Program-made: the position numbers and the translations under genes
Origin: Luidia sarsii
Lineage: Eukaryota; Echinodermata; Asteroidea; Paxillosida; Luidiidae
Direction of reading: 5' to 3'
Length of the DNA stretch: 64,000 nt
Assembly (NCBI GenBank): GCA_949987565.1
Contig: OX465104.1
Coordinates: 1,293,063 to 1,357,062, forward strand
Shown: positions 8,900-30,595 of the stretch, in pieces
How the letters are laid out: every line of letters starts with the position of its first letter
Position numbering within the stretch: position 1 is the first letter of the stretch
Notes under the pieces: model-generated
Told to the model about the DNA's origin: nothing
The model's input: the letters and a program-made list of their open reading frames with translations, nothing else
The model's database searches: none

Positions 8900-11800
8900 C
8901 TGTCAGGTACAGGTAAATGAAAATGAATCAACTACAAAGATAGCTGAAGGGATAGAACCCAGGTGCTATAGATCAAGTGCTTAAGTTCAGGTGCTATAGA
9001 TCAGGTGCTATATAGATCAGGTGCTTAAGTTCAGGTGCTAAAGATCAGGTGCTAAAGATCAGGTGCTAAAGATCAGGTGCTATAGATCAGGTGCTATAGA
9101 TCAGGTGCTATAGATCAGATGCTATAGACCAGGTGCTATAGATCAGGTGCTATAAATCAGGTGCTATAGATCAGGTGCTATAGATCAGGTGCTTTAGATC
9201 AGGTGCTATAGATCAGGTGCTATAGATCAGGTGCTATATAGATCAGGTGGTATATAGATCAGGTGCTCAGATCAGGTGCTATAGATCAGGTGCTAGATCT
9301 CACGTACTGCTTCTGCAGGGGGTAGAGCTAAGGCAATAGAGGTCAGGTGCTAGAGGCCAGGGGCTAGAGGTCAGCTGCTAGAGGTCAGCTGCTAGAGGTC
9401 ATGTGATAAAGCACTGGTGATATGCTTACCTCCAGGACTTGTAAGGGAAACGGATGTAGACATACTTCTTGAGCCACCACTGCACTGTCATATTCCAGTA
9501 GCGAATGGCCCCACGGAAATCACTCGCACCCTCGCACAAGTACCAGTCTATGTTCTGGATTGTGGTAAAGCTGTACTCCACTGGCTCATCACTCCTCGTT
9601 AAAAAATCAAAAAAAAAATCTGAGATATCTTGAAATGTCTAAATAGAGGGCAGAGAATCTAACAAGATGAAATCTGAGTGAGGAACTCCCCCCCAAAAAA
9701 AAAAATACTGAAAGAGCTGAGGAAATTTCAAAGTGCACCGGTAATCCACAACCCTGGTAACCTGCTGAGCTATCCAGCCCATGGGTGGCAGCCTTCCCAA
9801 CTCATGTTGGGTTGGGGGGCCAGTCAAATGCATTTAACCACCGACGTCTGCTTATTGGGCCGAAGGATGAAACACTACATTTTTTGGGGGGAGGGCCTTA
9901 CTTCTGGATTTTGGGGGGAATATGAAAAATGTACAAATTTTCTTTCCAGATTAACATTCCATTCCGGTAGACATGGGTCTGCTGTAACAATATAAACGAA
10001 ATCTGATGGGCTCTTTTTTTTTTTTTTTTTTTTTTTGGGGGGGGGGGGGGAGATGACTTACCTCTGGATTTGGGCGGGGTCAACCGTTGGTCCCTGGCCC
10101 ACCCTGGGCTTGGTGGAGATTGGGTAGGCGCCCAGCGTGGACGAGATGCAGACACACTCGGCAAGCAGCCAGGCAGCGTACATGCGCAGACGGTAGGCCG
10201 TCGCTAGCACCGCCGTCAGGCCGATCCTATTGTGGGAGAGGGGACAAGGAGGAAGAGGAGGAGAAGTAGGAGAAGGAAGAGGAGGAGGAGGAGGGGGAAG
10301 GGGAAGGAGGAGGAGGAGGAGGAGGGAGGAGGAGGAGGGGAGGAGGAGGAGAAAGAGGAGGAGGAGAAGTAGGAGGAGAAGAAAGAGGAGGAGGAGGAGG
10401 AGGAGGAGGAGGAGGAGGAGAAGGAGGAGGAGGAGGAGGAGGAGGAGGAGGAGAGAGAGCATACGAGTGAAACAGACTCGCTGGGGATAAGACTTGGCAG
10501 TTTTGCACAGTGGAAGAGCAACATGAAAACAAATTGGCCGGGAAAACTGCGTTAGTCATCTCTTTCACGAAGGCGCGCGACTCAGATGAGAAGATAGAGC
10601 TGGAAACTCAAGATGAGATTTGAAGGTTTGCACGATGGAAGCACATTGCTGGATAATTGGCTGGTGACACCTTATAAGTCATCTCTTTCCAGAATAAGTG
10701 TGGCTCTGAGAAGAGCCAGTACCTCCAGATAAAATCTGAATGTTTGCAAAGTGGAAGTACACTTTTGCCGGGACACCATGCAAGTCATCTCTTTCGACAA
10801 AGAGGTGACTTACATTGTGTTCTGCAAAATATCCACACAGTCACTAATAGGGAGGCTGTACATACAGGCATTACTGAGATACTTGTCTCAAACAAGGCAA
10901 AATTGTATCATTTTGTGACTACAGCCATTGTCATTTTTCCCATTTTGTTTTGTTGTTCAAGTTTCAAAAACATCAAGATGTTCAAGAGGCCGACGCAGTT
11001 GCACAAAGGAACTCCAGCGACGTCACTCAGTTCCTACCTCTGGAAGTAGCCCTGGGCGTAGAAGTCTTCGGTCAGGTAATACTCCGCCTTGGAGCAGGGG
11101 AACTGGGACAGGGCCAGGTAGCCTGCACCCATGGGCAGTAGGATCTTCAGTCTGTGAAGGATGGGACCCATGCTTGGGATGGTATGCGAGTGGCCACAGT
11201 GTAACATGTCCCTGTATGTCTTGTAGGTGTAGTACGGCCCTGCCAAAAAAAAATAGAATAGGAATCTGGTATGAATCCACTGCAACGGAGCGCCTTTGGT
11301 TTGACCATGCAATGGGTCCCTCTGAATCCGGGCACCACTATTTTAAACAAAAACTCTTTTCAACTAAGAACAAAGCAATACGAATCATGACAAAGACCCA
11401 ATTTGACGCAAGTTGCCACATGAATTGCAAGATTAGCAGCAGTAATTGTGCACTTGTGGGACTTTTACTGTGGAGGATCGAGGGATAGCGCACTGCGCTG
11501 AAAGCATGCGGGGGACATTGTGTTGGCAACTTGGCATACCACACAGCCCAACGGTCGTTGGTCAGGCAGTGGAATTCCACCAACACTCTTCACCACAATT
11601 TGTACGCTCAGTTGGGGCCGACCAACTCAAAGATTTGACTGCCTGGAGTGGAGGCTGGTCTGCGGTCAGGGATCGTCAGTACACGCACACACACACACAC
11701 ATGCACAATTCCGTTAGGACCGTTACGCTCCATTGACGATGCACAATAGTTGGGGCCATTTTCGAATGGATAATCGCTTGACAAAAGCCACAACGACGTC

Positions 11801-14391
11801 CGAATTGTGCCAGGTTTTACTCTCTTGTACCCATAGTATACCCTTATTGATTTATTTCACACAAATATATTGTTCCGATTGAAAATGACGCATTGTTAAA
11901 AAAAAACGGTCATGGGCACTGGAAAAATGCCAAGCGCAAAGTGGTTAAAGATTCTTCTTCGATCGACCAGTGACAGCAAGCACCAGCAGCTCAGACTCAT
12001 ACGCGAGAGGGACAATACTAACCTGAAAACAGTCCGATGTAGCAGAAGCTGTAGTGGAAGAGGTCGGTGGCGCTGGGGTCTTGGACGAAGGTCGGGGGTC
12101 GCGGTGGTTTCCCGTCCGTCTGGTTGTGGTTCAGGCTCTCGTCCTCCGCCATCGCCCGTGCTTTGCGCGAATCGTGCACCTCAAACGATACGCCAACAAG
12201 CTGCGTACATAACAAAAAACAGGAATAGGTCCAAATGTTCCAGCTAGACTGTGGACCGTGTCTGGTGATATCAGCGTCAGTCTAGCGCAGTGCCGGTGTG
12301 ACCCCCATCGAACCAGCTGTCTCGATCAAATTTTTCTCTTGGACAGGCTAGAACCAAAAAATGGCAACCCACTATCACTGCTGATGACTGATTGCATATT
12401 GCAAGTGCCGATTTCCACTAACTTTACCCACAGCGTTTCTGGAGGAGCTGCTGGCTTAGTATTAGGCAGCGCTGAAATGAAATTTAAACTTTGAGCCCGT
12501 AACATCATAGACACGGTTAACGCACGTACAATATCTGCACGTGCAAAACCTGTTTAGAGCACAGGTAAAGTAAAAGAAAACAAGTTCAAGTTTAGGAAGA
12601 TTTTGGGGTGAATATAGTCCCTACACCAGATGTTCTGTCATTTCTCTGTGATCCCCGAGCTGCTGTAGCCAGGTTTACAACAATTTGTTGTTTGCATCTG
12701 AATGAAAGAGGGGGTGTACATGTGATCCCTGGAGATATACAGCAGTTAATGGTTGAATTGCTTCTGACTGGCGCCCCCACCCTGGCAAAGACTAGCTGAC
12801 TATTAGGGAAGGCCACCATCTAAGGGCTGGATAGCTCAGATGGAAGAGCACTGGTGTGCCAAAGACTAGTTGACTATTAGGGAAGGCCACCATCTAAGGG
12901 CTGGATAGCTCAGATGGAAGAGCGCTGGTACGTTAGTCCAGAGGTCTCAGGTTCAAGTCCCGGTCCAGTCAAACTTACCAAAATAGCTCTTATTATCTTT
13001 ATCAGAAATAGAGACATCTCTATTGAGGATAGAGACATCAAATTTGCAACTTTGCTGGTCACTATCAACCTCTGGGTTGAACAGATCTGTCTGTGTCGTT
13101 TTTTACTCACTCTGAGGGTCAGAAGCAGCTGGACTACGTTGATGAAATCTGTGGGCTGAGGTAGACCCAGCAGGTGGCCCAGCCTGAAGATGGGCAGGTA
13201 GCCAAAGCAGAAGACAAACGAGTACAGGTGACACCTGCATGAACGAATGGATGGAAAGGACTAGAAAAGGTTTGATGAACCATGGCCAGTCTATTCTAAA
13301 ACTTCTCAAAAGTGTCTTGTCCTATGCTTTGCTGTTATGCAGTTCTACCATGTCCCATCAACCCTACTCATCCCATCCCTTAGTACCCATCCCATACCAC
13401 CCCACAAATTCATTCCCATCCAATCCAATCCCATCCAATCCCACCCCATCCCATCCCACCCAATCCCATCCCACCCCATCCCATCCCATCCCATCCCATC
13501 CCACCCCATCCTATATCCCATCCCATCCCATCCCAGCCCCATCCCACCCCACCCTATCCCATCCCATCCCATCCCATCCCACCCCATCCTACATCCCATC
13601 CCATCCCACCCCATCCCATCCCACCCCCATCCCATCCCATCCCATCCCACCCCATCCCATCCCACCCCCATCCCATCCCATCCCACCCCCATCCCATCCC
13701 ATCCCATCCCACCCCATCCTATATCCCACCCCACCCCACCCCACCCCACCCCACCCTATATCCCATATCCCATCCCATTTTTTCTTCTATCTGCCTGCCT
13801 CGATCTCTTAATTTCTACCCCTGGCACGTACTGCACCATATTGTTTCAACAGGTCCAGGTGATTTGAAAAAGAAAAAACACCCGAAACATTCACATACCA
13901 CTAACATATGGCCTTTTAGTTTAGGCAGCAGTATTAAAAACAGGTGTTAATATCCCTGACTCGATCTGACCGCTGTGCACATCTGGGGTGACCAAGGTCA
14001 TCACAGTTTCGTGTAACAATTACCCCGAAATTATCCAATTTAACCACGCCACAGGAGGCAATCCCACACAACTAATAAAACACCCCCTTGCTATAAATAT
14101 GCCAGTTGAAAATAAAAAATGAACGATCTTCAAATGACCAAAATGGAGTCTAATTAACTGACCCCAAACAATTACCCACCTGTTCGGATTGCATCGTATA
14201 ATGAGGGCAGAAATCACGACACAGATGATGGAGTGATATGTCTGCCAGCCACACAAGGAGACCACCATGGCTACGCCGACAGACGTGGAAATCAGCCTCT
14301 TCTGCACCGGTCCCTTGGCATATTTGATCATTTGCCCGAAGCCTACGGACGATAAGAGGACGAAAATGTAGACAAATTCTGTGCTGGCCAT
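8563..14391 (-). CDS. mboat7: MBOAT7-like lysophospholipid acyltransferase, copy A (complete, 7 exons)
   Basis: Exons 14391-14180, 13234-13111, 12200-12023, 11239-11038, 10226-10062, 9591-9430 and 8899-8563 join in frame to about 459-460 residues, close to the roughly 470 of vertebrate MBOAT7. The multi-pass membrane protein should transfer polyunsaturated acyl groups to lysophosphatidylinositol at the endoplasmic reticulum. The family's key residues are present: Asn in RYWNMTVQWWL (near residue 327) and the catalytic His in SGLWHGTDPGYLL (near residue 360). The C-terminal end YVHMGFRLLGFGATLRYWAS matches the family's last membrane region. The start ATG is the first in the exon, and exon 1 equals copy B in length. 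It is a head-to-tail tandem with copy B and divergent from the kinase gene. Acyl-chain preference cannot be read from the sequence. Confidence 0.9.
8955..9300 (+). repeat. 14-bp minisatellite in copy A intron 6
   Basis: The unit AGGTGCTATAGATC repeats about 24 times with AA/TA/TATA variants, then decays into AGGTCAGCTGCTAG-like units up to 9400. Confidence 0.9.
9430..9591 (-). CDS. mboat7: copy A exon 6 (conserved Asn)
   Basis: The donor is CTGGAG|GTAAGC. The acceptor is either AACGAG| or GAGGAG|, three bases apart and both in frame, so the exon may begin at 9594. It encodes DEPVEYSFTTIQNIDWY and RYWNMTVQWWLKKYVY with the family Asn. Confidence 0.85.
10062..10226 (-). CDS. mboat7: copy A exon 5
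   Basis: The acceptor is CACAATAG|GATCG and the donor ATCCAGAG|GTAAGTC; 165 bp. The first 13 codons (IGLTAVLATAYR) differ strongly from copy B. The rest (LGAYPISTKPRVGQGPTVDP) is almost the same. Confidence 0.9.
10236..10460 (+). repeat. (GAG)n array in copy A intron 4
   Basis: GAGGAG-type purine tract directly beside exon 5. In gene orientation it is a long polypyrimidine tract before the acceptor. Confidence 0.95.
10600..10830 (+). mobile_element. foldback/MITE-family fragment in copy A intron 4
   Basis: It contains two rounds of TTTG-AGGTTTGC...GTGACACC...AAGTCATCTCTTTC-like sequence, and GTGTGGCTCTGAGAAGAGCC. These motifs are shared with 16616, 26515, 33036, 41652 and 53362. Confidence 0.6.
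11038..11239 (-). CDS. mboat7: copy A exon 4
   Basis: The acceptor is TTTGGCAG|GGCCG and the donor CCAGAG|GTAGGA; 202 bp. It encodes PYYTYKTYRDMLHC through FYAQGYFQ. Confidence 0.85.
11683..11702 (+). repeat. (CA)n microsatellite
   Basis: Short CA run in copy A intron 3. The rest of the intron (11240-12022) shows nothing recognisable. Confidence 0.8.
12023..12200 (-). CDS. mboat7: copy A exon 3
   Basis: The acceptor is TACGCAG|CTTG and the donor TTTTCAG|GTTAGT; 178 bp. It encodes LVGVSFEVHDSRKA, a hydrophilic loop of low conservation, and LFHYSFCYIGLFS. Confidence 0.85.
12640..12985 (+). mobile_element. composite SINE-like element with tRNA-like 3' part
   Basis: A body of about 200 bp (GTGATCCCCGAGCTGCTGTAG...) is followed by two rounds of a 66-bp segment. 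The last ends in a tRNA-like sequence at 12897-12970: A-box-like TAGCTCAGATGGAAGAGC, B-box-like GGTTCAAGTCC, and a 7-bp acceptor-like pairing. The anticodon arm is poor, so it is not a working tRNA gene. An inverted copy lies at 15843-16098. Confidence 0.75.
13111..13234 (-). CDS. mboat7: copy A exon 2
   Basis: The acceptor is CATGCAG|GTGTC and the donor CTCAGA|GTGAGT; 124 bp. It encodes CHLYSFVFCFGYLPIF through TDFINVVQLLLTLR. Confidence 0.85.
13365..13775 (+). repeat. (CCCAT)n minisatellite in copy A intron 1
   Basis: Pentamer CCCAT with CCCAC variants, about 80 units. Open frames across it on both strands are artefacts. Confidence 0.95.
14180..14391 (-). CDS. mboat7: copy A exon 1 (start codon)
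   Basis: ATG is at 14391-14389 and the donor is GAACAG|GTGGGT; 212 bp, phase 2. It encodes MASTEFVYIFVLLSSVGFGQ and the conserved VVSLCGWQTYHS. Confidence 0.85.
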
Positions 14392-14642
14392 CACTATAAC
14401 ACTGTGTACAACCACACTACTAACACTGTTCACTCAAAAATCACAACTTTCACTTTTTTTCACCTGTAGGAAGTTTTAACTGGTCCCAGTTGCCCCCCGG
14501 TGACGGCATTGCACACGTTGATGCGGGCACCAGCGAATCCAGGTGAAACTTTTTTTCTTCTGAAAGTTGCTTTTTTAATGATTCTAGAGGGCGGTGTTTA
14601 TGAAGGGCACAGTTAGATCTTAATTTTGGTCCTATCTGCATC

Positions 14643-14893
14643 TAGGCCCTTTTCCAAACCCCGGCTTAGGCTTCGGCTCCGGCTTCGTCTCAGTTATCCA
14701 AATGCTGAAATACAAGTTGGAGTTCTTTTGTTGAAGTTGAAGCTTTGGATTCCTTTTCAAAACTCAGTCAAACATTCATTCAAAAATGATGCCAAAGGCT
14801 TCCTGTTTTCATGCCTTGTACTTGAAATGGATGAAAGAACCGGAGACAAAGCCGGAGCCTGAGCCTAAGCCGGGCTTTGGAAAAGGGCCCTAA
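14643..14893. mobile_element. TIR MITE upstream of copy A
   Basis: The ends TAGGCCCTTTTCCAAACCCC and GGCTTTGGAAAAGGGCCCTA, plus inner GGCTTAGGCTTCGGCTCC and GGAGCCTGAGCCTAAGCC, form terminal inverted repeats of about 50 bp around 150 bp of unrelated sequence. Half-copies lie at 6780-6848 and 16803-16848. Confidence 0.85.
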
Positions 14894-15476
14894 TTATTGG
14901 CTACGGCTTCAAATTGCACACGAGACCTATGGATGCTGACAGATAGCGGCTGCAGCCAATTCTCATAGTCGTGTGTGTTATGCATTCGGACTCGGGCCAT
15001 CTCAAAATGTGTTAATTTCGATGAACAAAATTGCGATCCATAGGAGCGATTATTTTTTTTTTTTAATTGTTAATCTAACGTCGACATTATACTCTTTTTT
15101 GTGTGAGATTCTTAAAATAGAATAACTACAACCGTTAACCGAAATATTATTGCCTTCAAATCAAGATAAAATAATAAAATTCCAATTAACTTTACCGATT
15201 AATAATACACAACAAACAAGTTAGTTGCAAACTCTGTTGCTTCTTAAAAACTAATTGTGGTCTTACACAAGCTTTCAAAATGTCTCTTTCTATTTTGTGA
15301 AGTTTAAAAATAAATTGTAAACAATCGATCGATAAACCTGCTTCTCTGGCGCGCAAGCCGGGCAGAAGATTAAATTCCCACGACATGTGCGGACCGCGCG
15401 CGCGCAACGCGCGCCTTGAAAACCCCAACAAGTTGACAGCGCGCCAACAAGCGCAGTTCAAAGGTCAGGACTGCAA

Positions 15477-15484
15477 TGACGTCA
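15477..15484. promoter_or_regulatory. CRE palindrome
   Basis: TGACGTCA, the full cAMP-response-element consensus, in the CpG-rich part of the divergent spacer about 200 bp before the kinase start codon. A second half-site, TGACGCG, follows. Confidence 0.45.
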
Positions 15485-15680
15485 CAATGACGCGCCCGAA
15501 GTTTCGAACACGCAGGCGGCAACCCGTGGGCCTAATGTTTGCGTGTTTGTTTGCGCTTGTCTATGCACAGTCATTGTAACTTTGCTTTGGTTCGTTTTCG
15601 GATGTTCTTGAGCCATTTTGCGAGATTTTACTTCAGCGATTCTTATCATTCATTGCGACTTTGTTGCCTAGCGATTCAAG

Positions 15681-26037
<10,357 letters not shown>

Positions 26038-28285
26038 CGTCTCTTCGTCACCGGGCGCCTTTAAAAAAAAAAAGACCCAGAAATTAGTGAATTCTCTGCG
26101 GGGTTTTTCGGGTGGGACGAACGGCCAGGCAGCGGTGATAATGACCTCCGGCTAGGTTCTCCAGAGGGAAACCATTCTCTCGATTCCCCGGCGGAAATTC
26201 TTGGAGAAAGAGAAGAAAAAAAAGAAATCAAGTAGAACCACATTATAGTCACTTAGACAGGGAACTCCTCCTCTTTCGACGAATTTGTTTCGATTCGCCG
26301 ATTTCTGGCAAAGGGCAACCTCTCACCATCGTAAAGAAGACATACACTACAAAAACTGTGCAGTTTTTTTCATCATCGATTTTACCATCGTTTCCCAGAA
26401 TATCAACCGGTAACCTATTGGTGAATTGTGTAGCTGAAAAATCGTACACAAACTCTTCACTCTTCACATTTCGCCAAGTGTTTTTGCCCAAGATTTTTTT
26501 TGTAGCGTGGTCTCACTGTTAAGATTTGAAGGTTTGCACGGTGGTAATACTAATTGTGAAATTTGCGGTGACACCATGTACATCATCTCTTATGAGGAGG
26601 AGTATGTACATGGTGTCACCGTTAGCCTCATAATTCTTACACTGTAGGCGCAGTGCTGAGGCTATGAACGTTCCTATGACTGTCTGCTTTCCTTGCTCTA
26701 TAGTCTATACCTCCTTTCTGAGATTCTTTTGGTAAACAAATTTCATCCCTTAACAAGACTGAGAACTATGGAGGGCGGTAGGCTAGGTTTAGATGAAACA
26801 AAGTCTTTTTTTATATAGATAGGCCTATACAGCAATAATAGGTGCTAATTTAGCATCCAGGGTATCATTATTTTGGTAAGGAACATCAAGATGTTACCAG
26901 ACAGAACGGTAAAGAATCTGACTTTTGTTATAATATAATCAAAACTTATTGTTGAATGAAGGACAGATATATTCGGGTGCTAAGAATTAAGAAACAATGT
27001 TTAAAAAAAACCAATACGAATTAATAATCATAAACGTTTTATTTCGAAATCTTCTATGATTAACTGATCATTATAACAAATGGAAAAGTAATTCTGAACG
27101 TTAGCATCAATTGAAAGATGGCTATTATGTAAATAATTGATTTTTATTGTTATCAACATATTTTGAAAATAGTATATAAAATCTATAAAAAAATATAGTA
27201 TAAAAATAAAGTACAAAATAGATTATAAATATAAGCTACATGTACATGCAATTAATTTATATAAAAATATATACACACATATTGTACAGGAAAAGGATAT
27301 ATTTCTTCAAAAGGTAAATTTCTTTCTCAAAATGTCTGATATTAGTTATTCATAATAATGCAAGGTACCTTATATTTTGGAGATTTTGTTATTGCAAGTT
27401 GTTATTTCAATATTCATTGTAACAAAGAGATTTGGGGTAGATCAAGCCATAATCTTGCCGAGTCACACTTTGTGGATACTGCTTTTGAACAAAGCTGAAA
27501 ATACAAAAACAATTAAAGAAACGAAAAAGGTATACAGTTCATCTTTAAAACCGTTGCTAAAAAATTCATCTCAAAAAAGAAAGTCTGACATTTCGATACT
27601 TAAGTAGAATTTTTCACATTAGCATACAATATCTTGAACCATTTATTGTATAACTCCATAGACAAAATAAAAATTTGTAAAACAAATAAAGGAAAAAATA
27701 TATATAACATAAAAACAAGCACGTGAATTTGTCATTTTTTTACCCGACTGATAAGAATTCTGTTACTTCGATTCCTGACTTAAATGTATTTGCCTTCCCG
27801 AATAATTACCCTTATTCAAACCGGGCTGCAATGTCCTCGAAGAAAACATGATTCAAAAAATAACATCTTTTCTCCCTCCCCCACTTCGACCGCATGCCCT
27901 CAGGTTTTTGTCATATCTCCCAAGGATGCCTCCCTTCAGAAATGTAGGTCACAGAATCTCCCAGCAAAGCTCTATCTCTCATCGAGAATTTATATCTTTG
28001 GGAACCCTTCCCGAGCCCCCTCAAAGAAAAAAAATGACAGGGTGAGTTTGCTCTCCTTCACAATCCCCCCTCTGCGTCCCTCAGTGTCTTCTAGCGGAGT
28101 GTGTGGAGGGGGAGGGGGGGGGGGCTATGCAAGCACAAAAATAGAAGAGCTATACTGCCGCAACGCTGAGAGCCCTTGCCTCATTCAGCGGACGTTTATT
28201 ATAATGGTTCGTCGGCGGCTTCTTTAAGCTCCGTGACTGACCGCCGAGCCCCGAAGCGGGACCGTCATTGCTCGAGAATCAAGGC
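26038..28285. other. region after the kinase gene, no gene seen
   Basis: This contains the kinase 3' untranslated region and then a foldback-family fragment (26515-26640) with an inner inverted repeat of GGTGACACCATGTACAT. A strongly AT-rich kilobase (26800-27780) and unique sequence with a C/G run at 28108-28122 follow. No splice-supported ORF. Confidence 0.6.
26515..26640 (+). mobile_element. foldback-family fragment
   Basis: AAGATTTGAAGGTTTGCACG, TTTGCGGTGACACCATGTAC and its inverted form GTACATGGTGTCACCG lie within 110 bp. Confidence 0.65.
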
Positions 28286-29080
28286 GTCTATCTCTCTCCC
28301 TTCATTTCTCTCTCTCTGTCTCTCTTTCTGTCTCCTCCACTCCCTCTCTCTCTCTCTCTCTCTCTCACTCTCTCCCTCTCTCTCCCTCTCTCTCTCTCGC
28401 TCTCTCTCCCTCTCTCTCTCTCCCTCCCCGTCTCTCCACGTTTTCCTGTTTCTCTGCTTCCGTCTCTCTGTCTGTCTCTGTCTTTCTCCTTTCTCTCTCC
28501 ACTGTTCATGCTCGCTCCCCGTCCCTTTTCTGTCTCCCTGTCTCTCTGTATGTCTGTTTGTCTGTCTGTATCATATCTGTGTCTGTCTCTCTGTATCTCT
28601 GCGTCTCTGTTTCCCCTCTCTTTCCGTCTCTCTCTATCTCTTTCTCCACCTATTTATGTCTCTCCATCGTGTCATTCTCCCCCTTCACTGTCTTCTTCTC
28701 TCTCACCACCTCTCCCCCTCCCTCTTTCTCGCCTCTTTTCTCCCCTCTCTCCCTCGCTTTCTCTCCCTCAATCTCCCTCTCTCCCTCTTTCTCTTCCCCT
28801 CTTTCTCTCTCTTCTCTCCCTCCCACTGTCTTTCTCCACTCCCTCTCTCTCTTTCCTCTCTCTTCCCTCCCTCTCTCCCTCGCTTTCTTCCCCTCTCCCT
28901 ATGCACTATCCCTCCCCCTCTGTATCTCCCCTCTCCTCCCCTCTGTCTCCCTCCTCTCTCAGAGTCCCTGTCTCCCTCTCCTTGTCTCCTCTCTCCCTCC
29001 TCCTCTCCCTCCCCCTCCATCTCTCTCCTCCCCCTCTCTCCCCCTCTCCCTCTCTCCCCCTCTCTCCCCACTTTCTCCTC
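28286..29080 (+). repeat. CT-rich array
   Basis: Imperfect (CT)n/(CTCTCC)n pyrimidine tract. Its long Ser/Leu/Pro frames are artefacts. Sequence from 29081 to 29890 is unique and without a supported gene. Confidence 0.95.
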
Positions 29081-29894
29081 GTCAAATGCACCGACTCAAT
29101 ACAAGACCCGTTAAAAGCACGTCGCTTTACCATTCTATCTGCCCGCGATTCGAAGCCGCTGACATGAAAATATCATTATGTGCCTTGTGTGTAGACGACT
29201 GAGCGCGCGATGTCGCTCAGAGGCATACGCTGGCACAGGAGATACAAACAGTCACGGGACTGTATGGGATTCAACAAGGCCGCGGGCACCAGTGATGAAA
29301 ACGCGATGATGCGCGGTTGACAATTCCCAGAACTAAATCGCTTCGTAAGGCCGTTCATTTTATTACGCCGCTCTTAAAGAATTGGAATGATTTCCAAAGT
29401 CGCCGTTTCGTCATGTCAGTAAACAGTTTAGAGCACTTGAAAACCTTCCTGGAAGGTTCTGCCTTGGGCCCTGTATTTGGGCAAGGTCCTTCAAGAATCG
29501 GAACATCACACTCCCTAATTTTGGGTGATTTTCCCCGCAAAGAATATAATCTCAATTGGGTCTATTTCTTCCCCATCGAAAGAGGTCCACATTATTCGTG
29601 AGGGAAATCTATAAAGAGCAAGGAGAAATGGTTATCCGGAGGAAGATTAGAATTTGATTAGGTTTAGTGCAGAAATACTCTACCATCTCGGTAATCTAGG
29701 GATTCATTTGTGGGAGGGGGACATCCCATAACAGGTTGGCTTTCTTTGCCAGGATAGGTGCTGTCGGTCAGAGGCTTTTCAAAAAGCAGCGTTGAATTCT
29801 TTCATCTGAATTTTCTTGAAGTCCTTGGCGTTTCGGGTTGCATTGAAAGTGCGTCTGCTCGCGGCCAAAGTCCTCTTCAACACTGTTTTTCCCG

Positions 29895-30595
29895 CACCCT
29901 GCCTCCCTGCCTGCCTGCCTGTCTCCGTCCGTCCCTCCCTCCCTCTTCCTCTCTCCCTGCCTGCCTGCCTGCCTGTCTCCGTCCATCCCTCCCTCCCTCC
30001 CTCTCCCTCTCTCCCTGCCTGCCTGCCTGCCTGTCTTCCTGTCTCCATCCCCCATCTCTCCCTCCATCCCTCACCCCTCCCTCCCCCTCCTCCCTCCCTC
30101 CCCCTCTTTCCCTCCCACTTCCTTCCTCCCTTCCCCCTCCCTCCCTCCCCCTCTCCACCCCTCCTCCCACCCTCCCTCCCTCCCTCCCTCCCCTCCTCCC
30201 TTCCTCCCTCCCTCCATCTCTCCCTCCCTCCCTCCATCCCTCCCTCCCTCGATTCCCCCTCACTCCCTCCCTCCCCCTCCGCACCCCTCCTCCCGCCCCT
30301 CCATACCTCCCTCCACCCCTCCCTCCCCTCCTCCCTTCCTCCCCTCCTCCCTTCCTCCCCTCCTCCCTTCCTCCCCTCCTCCCTCCCTCCTCCATCCCTC
30401 CCTCCCTCACTCCCTTCCTCCCCTCCCCCCCTAATTCCCTCCCTCCCCCTCCCTTCCTCCCTCCCTCCCTCTCTCCCACTCCATCTCCACCCCTCCACCC
30501 CTCCTCACACCACCCCTCCCTCCCTCCACCCCTCCCTCCCCTCCTCCCTTCCTCCCTCCCTCCTTCCCTCCCTCCCTCCCTCCCTCCACCCCCAT
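29895..30595 (+). repeat. (CCTC)n/(CCTG)n array
   Basis: CCTGCCTG runs at the left pass into CCTCCCTC with CACCCCT interruptions. Almost pure pyrimidine. Sequence 30596-31577 holds no recognised feature. Confidence 0.95.

Larger units (their letters stand above)
14392..15680. promoter_or_regulatory. divergent intergenic region between copy A and the kinase gene
   Basis: The two start codons face away from each other across 1.29 kb. A MITE occupies 14643-14893. The segment 15340-15560 is rich in CpG (CGCGCGCGCGCAACGCGC around 15396-15413) and contains the perfect CRE palindrome TGACGTCA at 15477-15484. A shared promoter is inferred from the layout only. Confidence 0.5.

Noticed and set aside
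8566..8916. Plus-strand ORF opposite MBOAT7 exon 7
   Set aside because: Shadow frame in a GC-rich exon; the minus strand has the conserved protein.
12897..12970. Functional tRNA gene
   Set aside because: A- and B-box and acceptor pairing exist, but the anticodon arm is malformed and several dispersed copies exist with the same flank, so it is part of a SINE-like repeat.
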